Positions 9,401-17,479 are shown, counted from the first letter of the stretch. The stretch: 35,519 nt of DNA from a bacterium (GCA_029571125.1 JAKPTH010000542.1:1-35519); one strand, 5' to 3'. Notes: generated by a model from the letters alone, not told the origin. Numbers and translations are program-made.

Positions 9401-12400
9401 AAAAAGCGGGCCTTCGTCTATTTTACGGTTGTACTGCCTTATATTATTTTCATTGAATCCGTAAACCATCCTTAAAGCGTCGTGATGCCTTGCGAGCGCG
9501 GCGAGCGCTTCTTTTAAAAACTCCTCATTTACGGGCTTCGCCGCTTTGAGCAGATTCGAATGGTTCCAGTGGCTGGGATTTTTTAATTTTTGCGAAAAAA
9601 ACCAGCGCTGAATGGGCGTAAGCATGACTTCGCCATAAACCGGGCCGGCCGCGGCCGTTTCTTCTATCCGCTCGAGCTGCGGGGCGAGCTGCGCGACCGT
9701 CGGGGTCGCAAAAAGTTTTCTGGTCTCGAGCTTGAAATTAAATTTTTTAAGGCGCGCGCCGGCCTGAATGGATTTTATAGAATCGCCGCCGAGGCTGAAG
9801 AAGTTATCGTTAATGCCGACTCGCCTGGCCCCAAGCACTTCCATCCATACCCCGGCCAGTATTTTTTCGCGCTCGTTGCGTGGCGCCTCGTATTCCGCGC
9901 CCGCGGCCTGATCAATTATAACCGGCTCCGGCAGAGCCTTTTTATCTACTTTTCCGTTCGCCGTAAGAGGGATCGCATCTAAAAAGACGAACGCAGCCGG
10001 TATCATATAATCCGGCAATATTTGCGAAATCCGCGCTTTTATTTCGGCCTCGGAAGCGCCCCCGGCTATGTAGGCGCATAAATATTTAACGCCGTCCGGG
10101 CCGCTCCTGTCTATAACCGCTGCGTCCTTTACATTTTCGCATTCTATTATCTGCCGTTCTATTTCGCCGAGCTCAATACGGTATCCCCTGATTTTGACCT
10201 GCTGGTCGATTCTTCCGAGAAATTCGATATTCCCGTCGGCTAGATATCTCACAAGATCGCCGGTCTTGTAAAGCGTCGAATTCATTTCACAAGTGGCGAA
10301 AGGGTTTTTAACGAACTTCTCCGCCGTAAGCCCGGGCCGGTTTAAATAACCGCGGGCCATCTGGGCGCCGGATATGCAAAGTTCGCCCGGAACGCCCGCC
10401 GGAACTAGATTTCCGGCCCTGTCGAGGATATAGATCCATGTGTTGGCGAGGGGCTTTCCGATAGGTATGTTTTCATAAAATCCGTCCACATGGAATACCG
10501 TGGCCGAAACCGTATATTCGGTGGGGCCGTATTCGTTTATGAGGCGGTATCCGCGGGGCCTGAACGAACGCAGTTTATCGCCTCCCGTAACCAGCGTTTT
10601 GAGCGTTTTATTGTCGGCGATTTCCATGAACTGCTCGCAGAACTGGGTAGGAAAATTAGTTATGGTGATATCGTGCTTCGTAAAATAATTATTTATGTCG
10701 TCGGGCGAAAGCCTTATTTCGTCGGTTATGATGTGAAGCTCCGCGCCGCAGGTTATAAACGGAAACATTTCCCATATTGACGCGTCGAAGCCGAACCCGG
10801 AGTAAGCCGCGGCGTTGTCTTCGTGCGACACGCCATGGTAATGGTTATGCCACGCGCAAAGGTTGACCAGGCTTCGCTGTTCGATCATTACGCCCTTAGG
10901 CTGGCCGGTCGATCCCGAAGTATATATTATATAAGCCAGATCATCCGGCCGGTTTGCAAGCTCTATTTCGGCCGGGCCGGAATACAGGTTTTTATCGCCG
11001 AGGTCGAGGATTTCGCCTTCGAACCCCGATGCTTTTTCCAGAAGGGATTTCTGGGTTAAAAGCATGATCGCGCCGCTGTCTTTAAGCATATACGCTATCC
11101 TGTCGGCCGGATAATCCGGGTCTATCGGAAGATAGGCCCCGCCGGCCTTCATTACCGCGAGCGCGGCGATCATAATATCCGCGGACCGGCGGACCATTAC
11201 CGCGATCACTTTATCTCGCCCGGCGCCTTTAGCGCGTAAAAGCCCCGCCAGCGAGCCCGTTTTTTTATCCAGCTCGAAATAACTGTATTTTTCGCCGGCG
11301 CACACCAGGGCTGTTTTATTTTTATATGCCTCGGCGGTTTCCATAAAAATCCGCGGGACCGTCTTTTCAAAAGGAACGGCGAGGGCGGTATCGTTTAAAT
11401 CGCAGAGCAGGAACTTTTTCTCGCCTTCGCATAAAATATTAATCTTATCGAGCTTTATTCCCGCGTCGGAAACGGCCGCTTTTAATATATTCACGTAATG
11501 CGCGGCCATCCTCTCGATCGTTTCAGGCCTGAAGAGCTTTACGCAATACTCGATGAGCATTTCAAGCTTTCCGCCGATTATCTCGGCTTCGAGCGTCAGA
11601 TCTACCTGCGAAACCTTGTTTTGAAGCTTCCATGGCGTCATTTCAAAATCGGCGCCGCTGAAATTGACGTCGCCGGCGTTTTGAAGCACGAACATGGAAT
11701 CGAACACGGGGTTGCGGCTCGCGTCGCGTTTGACCGCGATTTTACCCGCCAGCTCTATAAATTCGTAATATTGATTGTCCATGGCTTCCAGCGCGGTGGC
11801 GCGGACCTGGCTCAAAAATTCCGAAAAGGACTGCTCGCCGCGCGGGCATTCCCTTATCGCCACTGTGTTTACGAACATCCCCATTATGTCGGAAAGATCC
11901 GGATGCGCGCGGCCGGCCACCGGAGTTCCCACTATTATATCGTTCTGGCCGGTATAACGGTAAAGCAGGACGTACCAGGCGGCAAGAAGCGTATGGTACA
12001 AAGTCGCGCCGCCCCGGCCGGCGAGTTTCTCAACGCCGCCCAGCAGCTCTTCGTCTATGGTGAAGTAATGTTTTTTCCCTTCGAAACTCTGTTTCGCGGG
12101 GCGCGCGAAATCGGCGGCAAGATTAAGCGCCGGCAATTCGCCTTCATATTTTTTCAGCCAGTAGTCCCTCTGCTTTTTATACGCCTCGCTTTCTTTGAAA
12201 AGCTTTTCCCACGCCACGTAATCCCTGTATTGATGTCCGGGAGGCGGAAGGACGGCGCCCTCGTAAAGCGCGGCGAGCTCCTCGAAAAAAATGCCCGCGG
12301 AAGTCCCGTCGAAAATTATATGATGGGCGTCTATTATGAATATATATTCGCCTTCAGCGTATTTAACGAGCGCGCCGCGTATCAGAGGCGCCCTGGCCAG

Positions 12401-15400
12401 ATCGAAACGGCTTATAAATTCATTGGCCGTCTCATTGATAAAATCATCGAAACGCGCCGATCCCTTAAAAGACTGAATGGATAATTTTTCTCCGCCGCCA
12501 GCGCTTTCGGCCATTATTGCGCTAATATCCTTTTCGAGGTACTCGAGATCGAAGCTTACCGTTTCTTCAACGCTCTGGATGGCGCCGAATTGCGCGTCCT
12601 CGGCGAACGACGTGCGGAACGCTTCGTGGCGGGCTATAATGGCCCTTATGGCTTCTTCGAGTTTTTTAACATTCACTTTTCCCCTGAGCGTATTTACGAT
12701 CGGAATATTGTAGCTGGTGGAGCTTTCTTCGTCTCTGGCCAGAAAATACATCGACATCTGGGAAGCGGAAAGAGGAAATTTCGCGGTCTTCTCCGCGCTT
12801 ACCACGGCGGGAATATCGCTATGGGCGAGGCCGGATATGTGCCGCGCCAGGCCCTCGATTGTCGGATTATCAAAAATATCTGCCAGCGAGACTTTCACAT
12901 TCATAATTTTCTGCATTTTAGACTGCAGCGCGCTCGCTTTGAGCGAATGCCCGCCCAGGTCGAAGAAGTTGTCCTTCGCGCCGGCGCGTTTAACGCCGAG
13001 AATCTCGCGCCACAGTTCGGCGAGCTGAATTTCCGTTTCGCCCGACGGTTCGACGTATTCGGCCGCCGCTTTAATTTCCGGCACGGGAAGCGCCCGGCGG
13101 TCGACCTTGCCGTTAGGGGTAAGAGGTATGGCTTCAAGCCTGGTAAAATAAGCCGGAACCATATATTCCGGCAGTTCTTTCAAAAGAGCCTTTTTGACGG
13201 CGTCTATATCTATGGCTTCGGCAGCGGCCACTAAATAGGCGCAAAGATATTTATTGCCGGATTCGTCGGAAATATCGTTTACTACGGCGTCTTTTATACT
13301 TTCAATTTTTAAGAGCCTCTGCTCTATTTCCCCCAGCTCGATTCGATAGCCTCTGATTTTAACCTGCTGGTCGATTCGGCCGAGAAATTCGATATTGCCT
13401 TCGGCCGTCCATCTGACCAGATCGCCGGTCTTATATAACTTTGAATTCAATTCGCACGTCTTAAAAGGGTTTTCGATAAATTTTTCACGGGTGAGCTCGG
13501 GCCGGTTTAAATAGCCCCTGGCGATCTGCGCGCCGGAAATCCATAATTCGCCCGGCGTTCCCACCGGAACCGGGCCGCCCGATTTATCGACCACGTAAAG
13601 CCATGTATTGGCAAGCGGTTTGCCTATCGGAATGTTGTCGTATAATTTATCCACCACGAACGCCGTGGCCGAAATAGTGTATTCCGTCGGGCCGTATTCA
13701 TTTACCAGCCTGAAGTTCGAGGGCTTGTAAGCCCTGAGTTTATCGCCGCCGGTAACCAGCGTTTTAAGCGAATGGTTTTCGGCCGATTCCATGAACTGCT
13801 CGCAGAACTGAGTCGGAAGGTTAGTTATGCTCACGCCGTTCTTATTGAAATACGCGTTTAAATCGTCAGGCGAAAGCCTGAGTTCGTCCGCTATTATATG
13901 AAGCTCGGCGCCGCATGTCAAAAACGGCGTCATTTCCCAGATGGAAGCGTCGAAACTGAATCCGGAATAAGCCGCTGCAACGTCGTTTGCGGTGACGCCA
14001 TGAAAAAGGTTCTGCCATTTGCATAAATTCACGAGATTTCGGTGCTCGATCATAACGCCCTTGGGCTTGCCGGTAGAGCCTGAAGTGTATATTATATATA
14101 TGAGATCGCTGGATTCATTAATATTTTCAGGCTTGCAAGGGCTTTGCTGCATATATTCGCGCCCGTCGAGGCTTATCCATTCGCCCTTGAACCCGGCGGC
14201 CCTTTCGCGCAGAGGCGAATGCCCCACAACCGCCACCGCGCCGCTGTCTTCGAGCATATATAATATCCTGTCGTCTGGATAACCCGGGTCTATAGGCACA
14301 TAGCAGCCGCCCGCCTTTATGATGCCGAGCATCGCTATTACTATGTCCTCCGAGCGCTTCACTATAATGCCGCAAACCGAACCGCGAGTCACGCCGTTTT
14401 TCCTGAGGCGGTTGGCGAGCCTGTCGGTAATTTCATCGAGTTCGCGGTAGGTATATCTTTTGTCCTTGAACACTAGCGCCGTTTTTTCGCCGTAAACGGC
14501 CGCGGTTTGCGCAAAAAGCTCGTGTATCGTTTTATCGAGAGGAAAATTTTCGCGCGTGGCGTTAAATTCTTCAAGCAGCTTACGCCTTTCGGAGTCGGGC
14601 AAAATATTTATATTTTTTACCGCGGTTTCAGGGTTCGAAACCGCCTGCTTTAAAATATGCTCGAGCCTTCTATATAAAAGTTCGATTTCTTCTTCGGAAG
14701 CGATCGCCGGCCAGTAATTTATTATAATCTCAAGCCCGCCGGAATCAACGGCCCTGTTCGGATTAATATTTATAGTAAGAGGCGATGGGCTTTCCGGAGG
14801 CGGATAAAAAAAACACCATGCCGCCTGATTTTTTAATTCAGGAATTTCAACGAGATTGATATCGAGAAGATTTTTAAATTCCTGTTTCCGGTTTTTAAGG
14901 TCCTGCGCGAGAATATTAAACGGATAATCTCCCGGGCCGCTTAAAATATGATTTAGTTCATCTGAAACTTTTTTAGAATAATCTGAAAAATTTATATTTT
15001 CATCAACAATCGACCTGAAAAGCGTCGTGCTCACCAGCATCGCGCAAAGCCGCCTGGCACGGCCGCGTCTTGAGACGTATGGAAATCCGATAACGGTATC
15101 GTTATTGGCGGATACTTTTGAAAAATATACCGAAACGGCGGACATGAATAAAATAAAGCGCGTGATATGATTCGCACTGCAATAATGGTCTATTTCAGAG
15201 GTTAGACTCGCGCTTAAATTAAAGCGTTTTTCATTTGTTTTATACCCCGCGCTTTTTTTTCCTGAAGCGGTAAAAATATTTCCTTCCGGCGGCGGAGACA
15301 GCTTTTCAAGCCAGTATTCACGATGCTTGATAAAGTTCTCGGAACATGTATATTCGTTTTCGGCGTTTAAATAATCGGCATATGAATATGTCTTGGTGAC

Positions 15401-15886
15401 ATTCGGCTCTTTTCCCGACGATATCTCCGAACATAATTTTTCAATTTTATCCAAAAAAATTATGGCGCTGAATCCGTCGTGTATAAGATGGTGAAACCTG
15501 GCATAAATGCCCGAAAAACCGGTTTTAAATTTTAGTATTACAATATCGAACAATTCGGAGTCGTATATTTCGAATACTTTCTTATTGTTTTCTTCCACCC
15601 ATTTTATATAATCAGGATCGGTTTCGGAAAAAAATTCAACCGCTTCGAAGTCGTGTCCATAAAATTCTTCGGCGTACTGAAGAGGATCCTCCTGCCGTGA
15701 AATTTTAAACCTCAGCGAATCGTGCATTTTTATAAAACAATTAAGGGCCTTTTTAATGACGGCGGCATCGTAATTATTTTTAAATTTTACCGTATAGCAG
15801 ATATTCGCAAAACACGAGCCGGGATTCAATATCTGATCAAAATAAATTCTTTTCTGAGCGTTCGAAAGGTTATAAAAAGTTTTCAA
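3437..15886 (-). CDS. Three-module NRPS, C-A-T-C-A-T-E-C-A-T-reductase, with C-terminal cyclic-nucleotide-binding-like domain
   Basis: The 4149-residue megasynthase starts at TTG behind GAGGTG. Domains by residue: C1 1-440 (HHLIHDG 132), A1 455-940, T1 (Ser981), C2 1036-1500 (HHIIFDG 1188), A2 1510-1990, T2 (Ser2036, in GGDSI as usual before an epimerase), E 2080-2540 (HHLVVDG 2222), C3 2558-3005 (MHIIVDG 2699), A3 3018-3500, T3 (Ser3547), thioester reductase 3640-3995 (GGTGFLG 3647; YLKTK 3809-3813) and a Crp-like cNMP domain 4008-4149. The A-domain pocket residues read DAWNVGEISK, DAWNVGEVSK and DAWNVGEISK, so all three modules should load the same amino acid, which I cannot name. An initial C domain suggests N-acylation. 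Predicted product: acyl-X-(D-X)-X aldehyde or alcohol. The gene lies 65 bp after the MFS exporter gene, probably in one operon. No phosphopantetheinyl transferase is in the window. Confidence 0.93.
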   Translation of the reverse strand: MKTFYNLSNAQKRIYFDQILNPGSCFANICYTVKFKNNYDAAVIKKALNCFIKMHDSLRFKISRQEDPLQYAEEFYGHDFEAVEFFSETDPDYIKWVEENNKKVFEIYDSELFDIVILKFKTGFSGIYARFHHLIHDGFSAIIFLDKIEKLCSEISSGKEPNVTKTYSYADYLNAENEYTCSENFIKHREYWLEKLSPPPEGNIFTASGKKSAGYKTNEKRFNLSASLTSEIDHYCSANHITRFILFMSAVSVYFSKVSANNDTVIGFPYVSRRGRARRLCAMLVSTTLFRSIVDENINFSDYSKKVSDELNHILSGPGDYPFNILAQDLKNRKQEFKNLLDINLVEIPELKNQAAWCFFYPPPESPSPLTININPNRAVDSGGLEIIINYWPAIASEEEIELLYRRLEHILKQAVSNPETAVKNINILPDSERRKLLEEFNATRENFPLDKTIHELFAQTAAVYGEKTALVFKDKRYTYRELDEITDRLANRLRKNGVTRGSVCGIIVKRSEDIVIAMLGIIKAGGCYVPIDPGYPDDRILYMLEDSGAVAVVGHSPLRERAAGFKGEWISLDGREYMQQSPCKPENINESSDLIYIIYTSGSTGKPKGVMIEHRNLVNLCKWQNLFHGVTANDVAAAYSGFSFDASIWEMTPFLTCGAELHIIADELRLSPDDLNAYFNKNGVSITNLPTQFCEQFMESAENHSLKTLVTGGDKLRAYKPSNFRLVNEYGPTEYTISATAFVVDKLYDNIPIGKPLANTWLYVVDKSGGPVPVGTPGELWISGAQIARGYLNRPELTREKFIENPFKTCELNSKLYKTGDLVRWTAEGNIEFLGRIDQQVKIRGYRIELGEIEQRLLKIESIKDAVVNDISDESGNKYLCAYLVAAAEAIDIDAVKKALLKELPEYMVPAYFTRLEAIPLTPNGKVDRRALPVPEIKAAAEYVEPSGETEIQLAELWREILGVKRAGAKDNFFDLGGHSLKASALQSKMQKIMNVKVSLADIFDNPTIEGLARHISGLAHSDIPAVVSAEKTAKFPLSASQMSMYFLARDEESSTSYNIPIVNTLRGKVNVKKLEEAIRAIIARHEAFRTSFAEDAQFGAIQSVEETVSFDLEYLEKDISAIMAESAGGGEKLSIQSFKGSARFDDFINETANEFISRFDLARAPLIRGALVKYAEGEYIFIIDAHHIIFDGTSAGIFFEELAALYEGAVLPPPGHQYRDYVAWEKLFKESEAYKKQRDYWLKKYEGELPALNLAADFARPAKQSFEGKKHYFTIDEELLGGVEKLAGRGGATLYHTLLAAWYVLLYRYTGQNDIIVGTPVAGRAHPDLSDIMGMFVNTVAIRECPRGEQSFSEFLSQVRATALEAMDNQYYEFIELAGKIAVKRDASRNPVFDSMFVLQNAGDVNFSGADFEMTPWKLQNKVSQVDLTLEAEIIGGKLEMLIEYCVKLFRPETIERMAAHYVNILKAAVSDAGIKLDKINILCEGEKKFLLCDLNDTALAVPFEKTVPRIFMETAEAYKNKTALVCAGEKYSYFELDKKTGSLAGLLRAKGAGRDKVIAVMVRRSADIMIAALAVMKAGGAYLPIDPDYPADRIAYMLKDSGAIMLLTQKSLLEKASGFEGEILDLGDKNLYSGPAEIELANRPDDLAYIIYTSGSTGQPKGVMIEQRSLVNLCAWHNHYHGVSHEDNAAAYSGFGFDASIWEMFPFITCGAELHIITDEIRLSPDDINNYFTKHDITITNFPTQFCEQFMEIADNKTLKTLVTGGDKLRSFRPRGYRLINEYGPTEYTVSATVFHVDGFYENIPIGKPLANTWIYILDRAGNLVPAGVPGELCISGAQMARGYLNRPGLTAEKFVKNPFATCEMNSTLYKTGDLVRYLADGNIEFLGRIDQQVKIRGYRIELGEIERQIIECENVKDAAVIDRSGPDGVKYLCAYIAGGASEAEIKARISQILPDYMIPAAFVFLDAIPLTANGKVDKKALPEPVIIDQAAGAEYEAPRNEREKILAGVWMEVLGARRVGINDNFFSLGGDSIKSIQAGARLKKFNFKLETRKLFATPTVAQLAPQLERIEETAAAGPVYGEVMLTPIQRWFFSQKLKNPSHWNHSNLLKAAKPVNEEFLKEALAALARHHDALRMVYGFNENNIRQYNRKIDEGPLFNLIIFNLEAGDNDKAVEEIHRKASRLQEGINLSEGPLLQAGLFKGDPANGVGDYVALIVHHLVVDGVSWNIIVEDLETAYKAIAAGNKPELPERTAPFMQWAEKLSQYAKSSAVSKEFPYWKKVDGTRIDPLPADVSDPESSVYADLIREEISVDAPATSALLEGCRKAYGLNVNEVLLSGLVLAIKEWSGGSVKKTAVTMEGHGREEVIGADITRTVGWFTSTYPVVLSAESGELADIIKINKEYMRHIPERGVAYEIIHELTPPELKGDWPEKLRPEIEFNHFGEIGIGNDVESGGFFNLADIHAGEDSGPDEALDFKLFITTIINNGALNISIGYNKFQYKGETAAKLAGCYAAALKNIADHCAGRDREYTPSDIADSALTLEEFNLIRSVYGDNIEKIYPLAPMQEGMIFLNMSAGKDSAAYFEQSNYEFTGEMDDALFAGNFSRMISKYDVFRTGFVIDGLERIRQVVLKKVETPIAFYDIRGLSPEEQKLEIERAAEEERKRGFDLSKAPLVRAAVLKLSDKRSAVIVSFMHIIVDGWSMGIIEKSLFADYCFIKSGKKIEEFESRPYSDFIQWLEAADKDESRRYWRGYLAGLDAPTVVPNKKRLKKSADRPNFADRNIVVPEEKVLQLQAIARKNNVTLGIVLQVMWGIMLMRYNNSNDAVFGVVVSGRGANVAGIDEMIGLFINTIPVRISANDKITFEELLKAVQQNALMSDKHSYLPLAEIQSQSSLRSELIDTFLTLQTFSDKSLELPEGFSLREESGFDQVSYDFSVVMAPAKEIAVRFNYNADVYEAAFVELISAHFEKLVDEVIRDANKPVDEYDLLPESEKNKILVEFNDTALEVPFDATIQDLFKEAAAGYPQKTALVFRDKKYTYRELDEITNRLAARLRKKGIKPGSVSAILINRSEDIIISMLGIIKAGGAYLPIDPSYPDDRIMYMLEDSGAIALLGHSALRGRVDGFKGEWIDLDARDYISESPAELENVNKSSDLLYVIYTSGSTGKPKGVMIEHRNLVNLCKWHNKFHGVTFADNAAAYSGFSFDASIWEMTPFITCGAALHIIADELRLSPEKLNDYFNENNITITNLPTQFCEQFMESAENRSLKTLVTGGDKLRTYKPSKFRLVNEYGPTEYTISATAFVVDKLYDNIPIGKPLANTWLYVLDRNGNPVPIGVPGELCISGAQMARGYLNRPELTAEKFIENPFKTCGLNSMLYKTGDLVKWTTCGDIEFLGRIDQQVKIRGYRIELGEIEQQILKVENVKDAVVIDLADASGNRYLSAYIVSGAENFDVESVKKLIAKQLPEYMVPSYFTRLDQMPLTPNGKIDKKALPSPEIKSAESEYIEPSTPNEIKIAKVWKEVLGLEKIGVTDNFFLAGGNSIKAIAAVSKLSRHFDVSINEIFEYQVLVELAKNIKPRQDGLKLKLAAIMEESGEGGDISESPEFISEYERISREYSLKNKKYEAMDFSKGKNYKNILLTGGTGFLGVHLLREIIFSMDCGLTLIVRGKDNDDAAARVRAKLEYYFGGDVINSAEFEKVKIYRGDLSAENLGLSIEEYAALSESVDAVIHSAAIVKHYGHYEEFFSGNVVSTANLLKFASASKKKDFSYISTVSVASGTLDDREFAVFTEYDTDFGQKHDNYYLKTKFLAEKEVINARNAGLNASIYRVGNIVFNSDSGLYQENIEDNAFYNQIKSYLNIGAVPEALDEAEFSFVNHLSRAICLLFGRAGLDNEIFHIWNPETVKLSELLTDEALELNVERLELKKFIEHLYDNYDKKGMADYIGQIMTHMGWLDDSDKKEAYFSVLSDKTETILRRAGFEWPKLETEKLSKMITRAFGERIDFLRNISVFSSFSEAELIKIAGTARQKVFKNNEDLLWEGVYSNEFYVLMDGFIEICRNSIDGWTGTLMVAGPQSIVGEENFVLNKPSTITAESIMGDSLVLAFNFDRINGRIMKNPRAVSEMLKLMAEKITRLEKLIVSMG
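3440..3865 (-). other. Region encoding the Crp/cNMP-binding-like domain fused to the NRPS C-terminus
   Basis: Residues 4008-4149 read like a cyclic-nucleotide-binding beta-roll. The parts are FSSFSEAELIKIA (N-terminal helix), an F-x4-E-x3-WEG strand pair, NEFYVLMDGFIEI (the YxxxxG turn), GPQSIVGEENF (the GE of the phosphate-binding cassette), then NKPSTITAES and a closing helix. The cassette Glu that contacts the ribose in Crp is kept. The Arg that contacts the cyclic phosphate aligns with Ser4095, so the ligand may not be a classical cNMP. No helix-turn-helix follows; the protein ends after the domain. Confidence 0.85.
3902..4969 (-). other. Region encoding the NRPS terminal thioester reductase domain
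   Basis: Residues about 3640-3995 form an SDR-type reductase. Visible are the nucleotide-binding GGTGFLG motif at 3647, the DAVIHSAA block, a YISTVSV strand, the catalytic YxxxK (Tyr3809, Lys3813) and YRVGNIVF. Such domains release the thioester-bound chain with NAD(P)H as an aldehyde, or by a second step as an alcohol. There is no thioesterase domain. Confidence 0.9.
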
Positions 15887-15897
15887 AACAGCACCTC
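15884..15897 (-). promoter_or_regulatory. Strong SD deciding the TTG start of the NRPS
   Basis: On the minus strand GAGGTG (15897-15892) precedes TTG (15886-15884) by 5 nt. The downstream residues KTFYNLSNAQKRIYFDQ are a normal condensation-domain opening, so translation must begin here although the codon is not ATG. Confidence 0.8.
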
Positions 15898-15951
15898 GGA
15901 ATACACATATTTAAGTATTTAATATCTTTTTTATTATAAAGGGTTTAATAA

Positions 15952-17337
15952 CTACGATTCCAACTCTTTTTGAGCCGGTGTCTTTGAGCACGAAGCTTCC
16001 TCTTCGTTTTCTCCGTTGTTATCGCCTTCATCGGCTTTTTCATCGGAATCGCTTTCTTCGCCGTCTGAATCTTCATCGTCTTCGTCGACCGCGCCGATTT
16101 CATCGGCAACTCTCGGAATCGAAAGCATCGCGAAACATATGATCAGGCCGCCGGCCGCGTTCAAAAGCGCGGCGTATTTGAGCGTGAAATAATCCGTGAT
16201 AACCCCGGCCATCATATAAGACAGCGGAGTAATGCCGGCGGTGATAGAGCTCATCATTCCAAAAAACCTGCCCTTGAATTCGTTTTTAACCACGTTCTGG
16301 AAGAACACGAAAGACAGCGCCAGGTCCGCCGCAAAAACGCAGCCGACGCAGAAGATGATGGCCGATATAAAAATCTTGTTCGTCGAAAAGGCGAGCGCGC
16401 CCATCAGCATGGCATAAATGATATAGTTGGCGGATATCATGGCGTAAAAATTTTTATAGCTGCTCTTAAAGCTGAACAGCAAAGCGGTTATTACCACCCC
16501 GACCGATATGGATGTCTCAAAAATCGCCACCCACGCTATATCCTCGTGTAAAACGTCCTTTACTATAAGCGGAATTAAAACGAAAATAGACATTATAAAA
16601 ATAGTCCCGGCCGTATAAAGAAGCGAAAAGGCCATCAGCGGAACGTTTGAACGTATATATTTGAACCCGCTCTTCAATTCGGCGAAATAACTTTCTTCTT
16701 CGCCGCCGTCTTCGTCTTTTTCTTGCTGTACGTGCGAAAGGTTCAATTTGATGCTCATAAGAAAAAACACTCCCACAAAATAAAGCGCTATATTGATTAA
16801 TATGGTGTTGAGCATGCCGAACTGCAGCACTGAATAAGCGCTTCCGCTCGCCGCGATTATATTCGAAAAATCTATCGAAGAAGACTGCGTGGCGGTGGCG
16901 CTCGATAAATGCTTTTTATCCACTACAAGCGCTATCGAGGCGCTCACGGAATCCTCGAACTGCGGAACGAAACAGCTCATAAGAAAACTTAAAGCGCATA
17001 AAATGGGAAAGGAAAGCATATTTTTATAAAAAAGAGCCGCTATGATGGAAACGAATAGCATCTGCATCAACGCGCCCATTATCATGCATTTCTTCTTGTC
17101 GTACCTGTCGATCAGAGGCCCTACGAAGGGGCTTAAAAAAAATATAGGTATGGCCTCGAGCGACATTAAAACGCCCACCCATTTCCCGTTTTCACCTTCC
17201 TGCGAAACTATCCACCATACGAATGTTATAGCGAAAAATCTTTCGGCGATAGCGACCAGAACGTCTCCTATAAAAAAATTGCGAAAATTAGGAAATAAAT
17301 ACAGCGGGTGGTTTCTTATCTTATCTGCTATGCTCAT
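15952..17337 (-). CDS. MFS transporter, probable exporter of the NRPS product
   Basis: The 461-residue membrane protein has about 12 hydrophobic helices. The MFS loop-2 signature is present after helix 2 (GPLIDRYDKKK). It resembles drug/macrolide-exporter type MFS proteins (N-terminus LFPNFRNFFIGD). The start ATG has a clear SD (GGAGAG within AAGGAGAGTTT). The last 60 or so residues form a cytosolic tail packed with Asp, Glu and Ser, which is unusual for the family. It is the first gene of the operon and is followed after 65 bp by the NRPS, so export of the peptide is the natural reading. Substrate specificity cannot be read from the sequence. Confidence 0.88.
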   Translation of the reverse strand: MSIADKIRNHPLYLFPNFRNFFIGDVLVAIAERFFAITFVWWIVSQEGENGKWVGVLMSLEAIPIFFLSPFVGPLIDRYDKKKCMIMGALMQMLFVSIIAALFYKNMLSFPILCALSFLMSCFVPQFEDSVSASIALVVDKKHLSSATATQSSSIDFSNIIAASGSAYSVLQFGMLNTILINIALYFVGVFFLMSIKLNLSHVQQEKDEDGGEEESYFAELKSGFKYIRSNVPLMAFSLLYTAGTIFIMSIFVLIPLIVKDVLHEDIAWVAIFETSISVGVVITALLFSFKSSYKNFYAMISANYIIYAMLMGALAFSTNKIFISAIIFCVGCVFAADLALSFVFFQNVVKNEFKGRFFGMMSSITAGITPLSYMMAGVITDYFTLKYAALLNAAGGLIICFAMLSIPRVADEIGAVDEDDEDSDGEESDSDEKADEGDNNGENEEEASCSKTPAQKELES

Positions 17338-17379
17338 AAACTCTCCTTAAATGATGACTTATCGGGTTAACAAAGTTCG

Positions 17380-17408
17380 ATTATATCACATTATCCATAT
17401 ATTGTCCA
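17380..17408 (-). promoter_or_regulatory. Sigma-70 type promoter of the MFS-NRPS operon
   Basis: On the minus strand TGGACA (17408-17403, 5 of 6) and TATAAT (17385-17380) are separated by 17 bp. The predicted transcript starts about 36 nt before the MFS ATG. It is divergent from the promoter at 17443, with about 34 bp between the two -35 boxes, so one regulator could reach both. Confidence 0.65.
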
Positions 17409-17442
17409 AACCTTTGGTAAATAAATTTAAAATAAAAAATTA

Positions 17443-17471
17443 TTGACTTGCATGCCCACGGCTGATATAAT
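17443..17471 (+). promoter_or_regulatory. Strong promoter (extended -10) of the molybdenum/tungsten unit
   Basis: TTGACT (17443-17448) and TATAAT (17466-17471) are separated by 17 bp, with TGA directly before the -10 giving an extended -10. The predicted transcript begins near 17478, at the edge of the structured leader. Confidence 0.75.
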
Positions 17472-17479
17472 TCTATTAA

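Noticed and set aside
4922-13234. Many plus-strand ORFs of 60-328 residues inside the NRPS gene
   Set aside because: They are antisense shadows of the NRPS caused by its codon usage. None has an SD, a family motif or normal composition.
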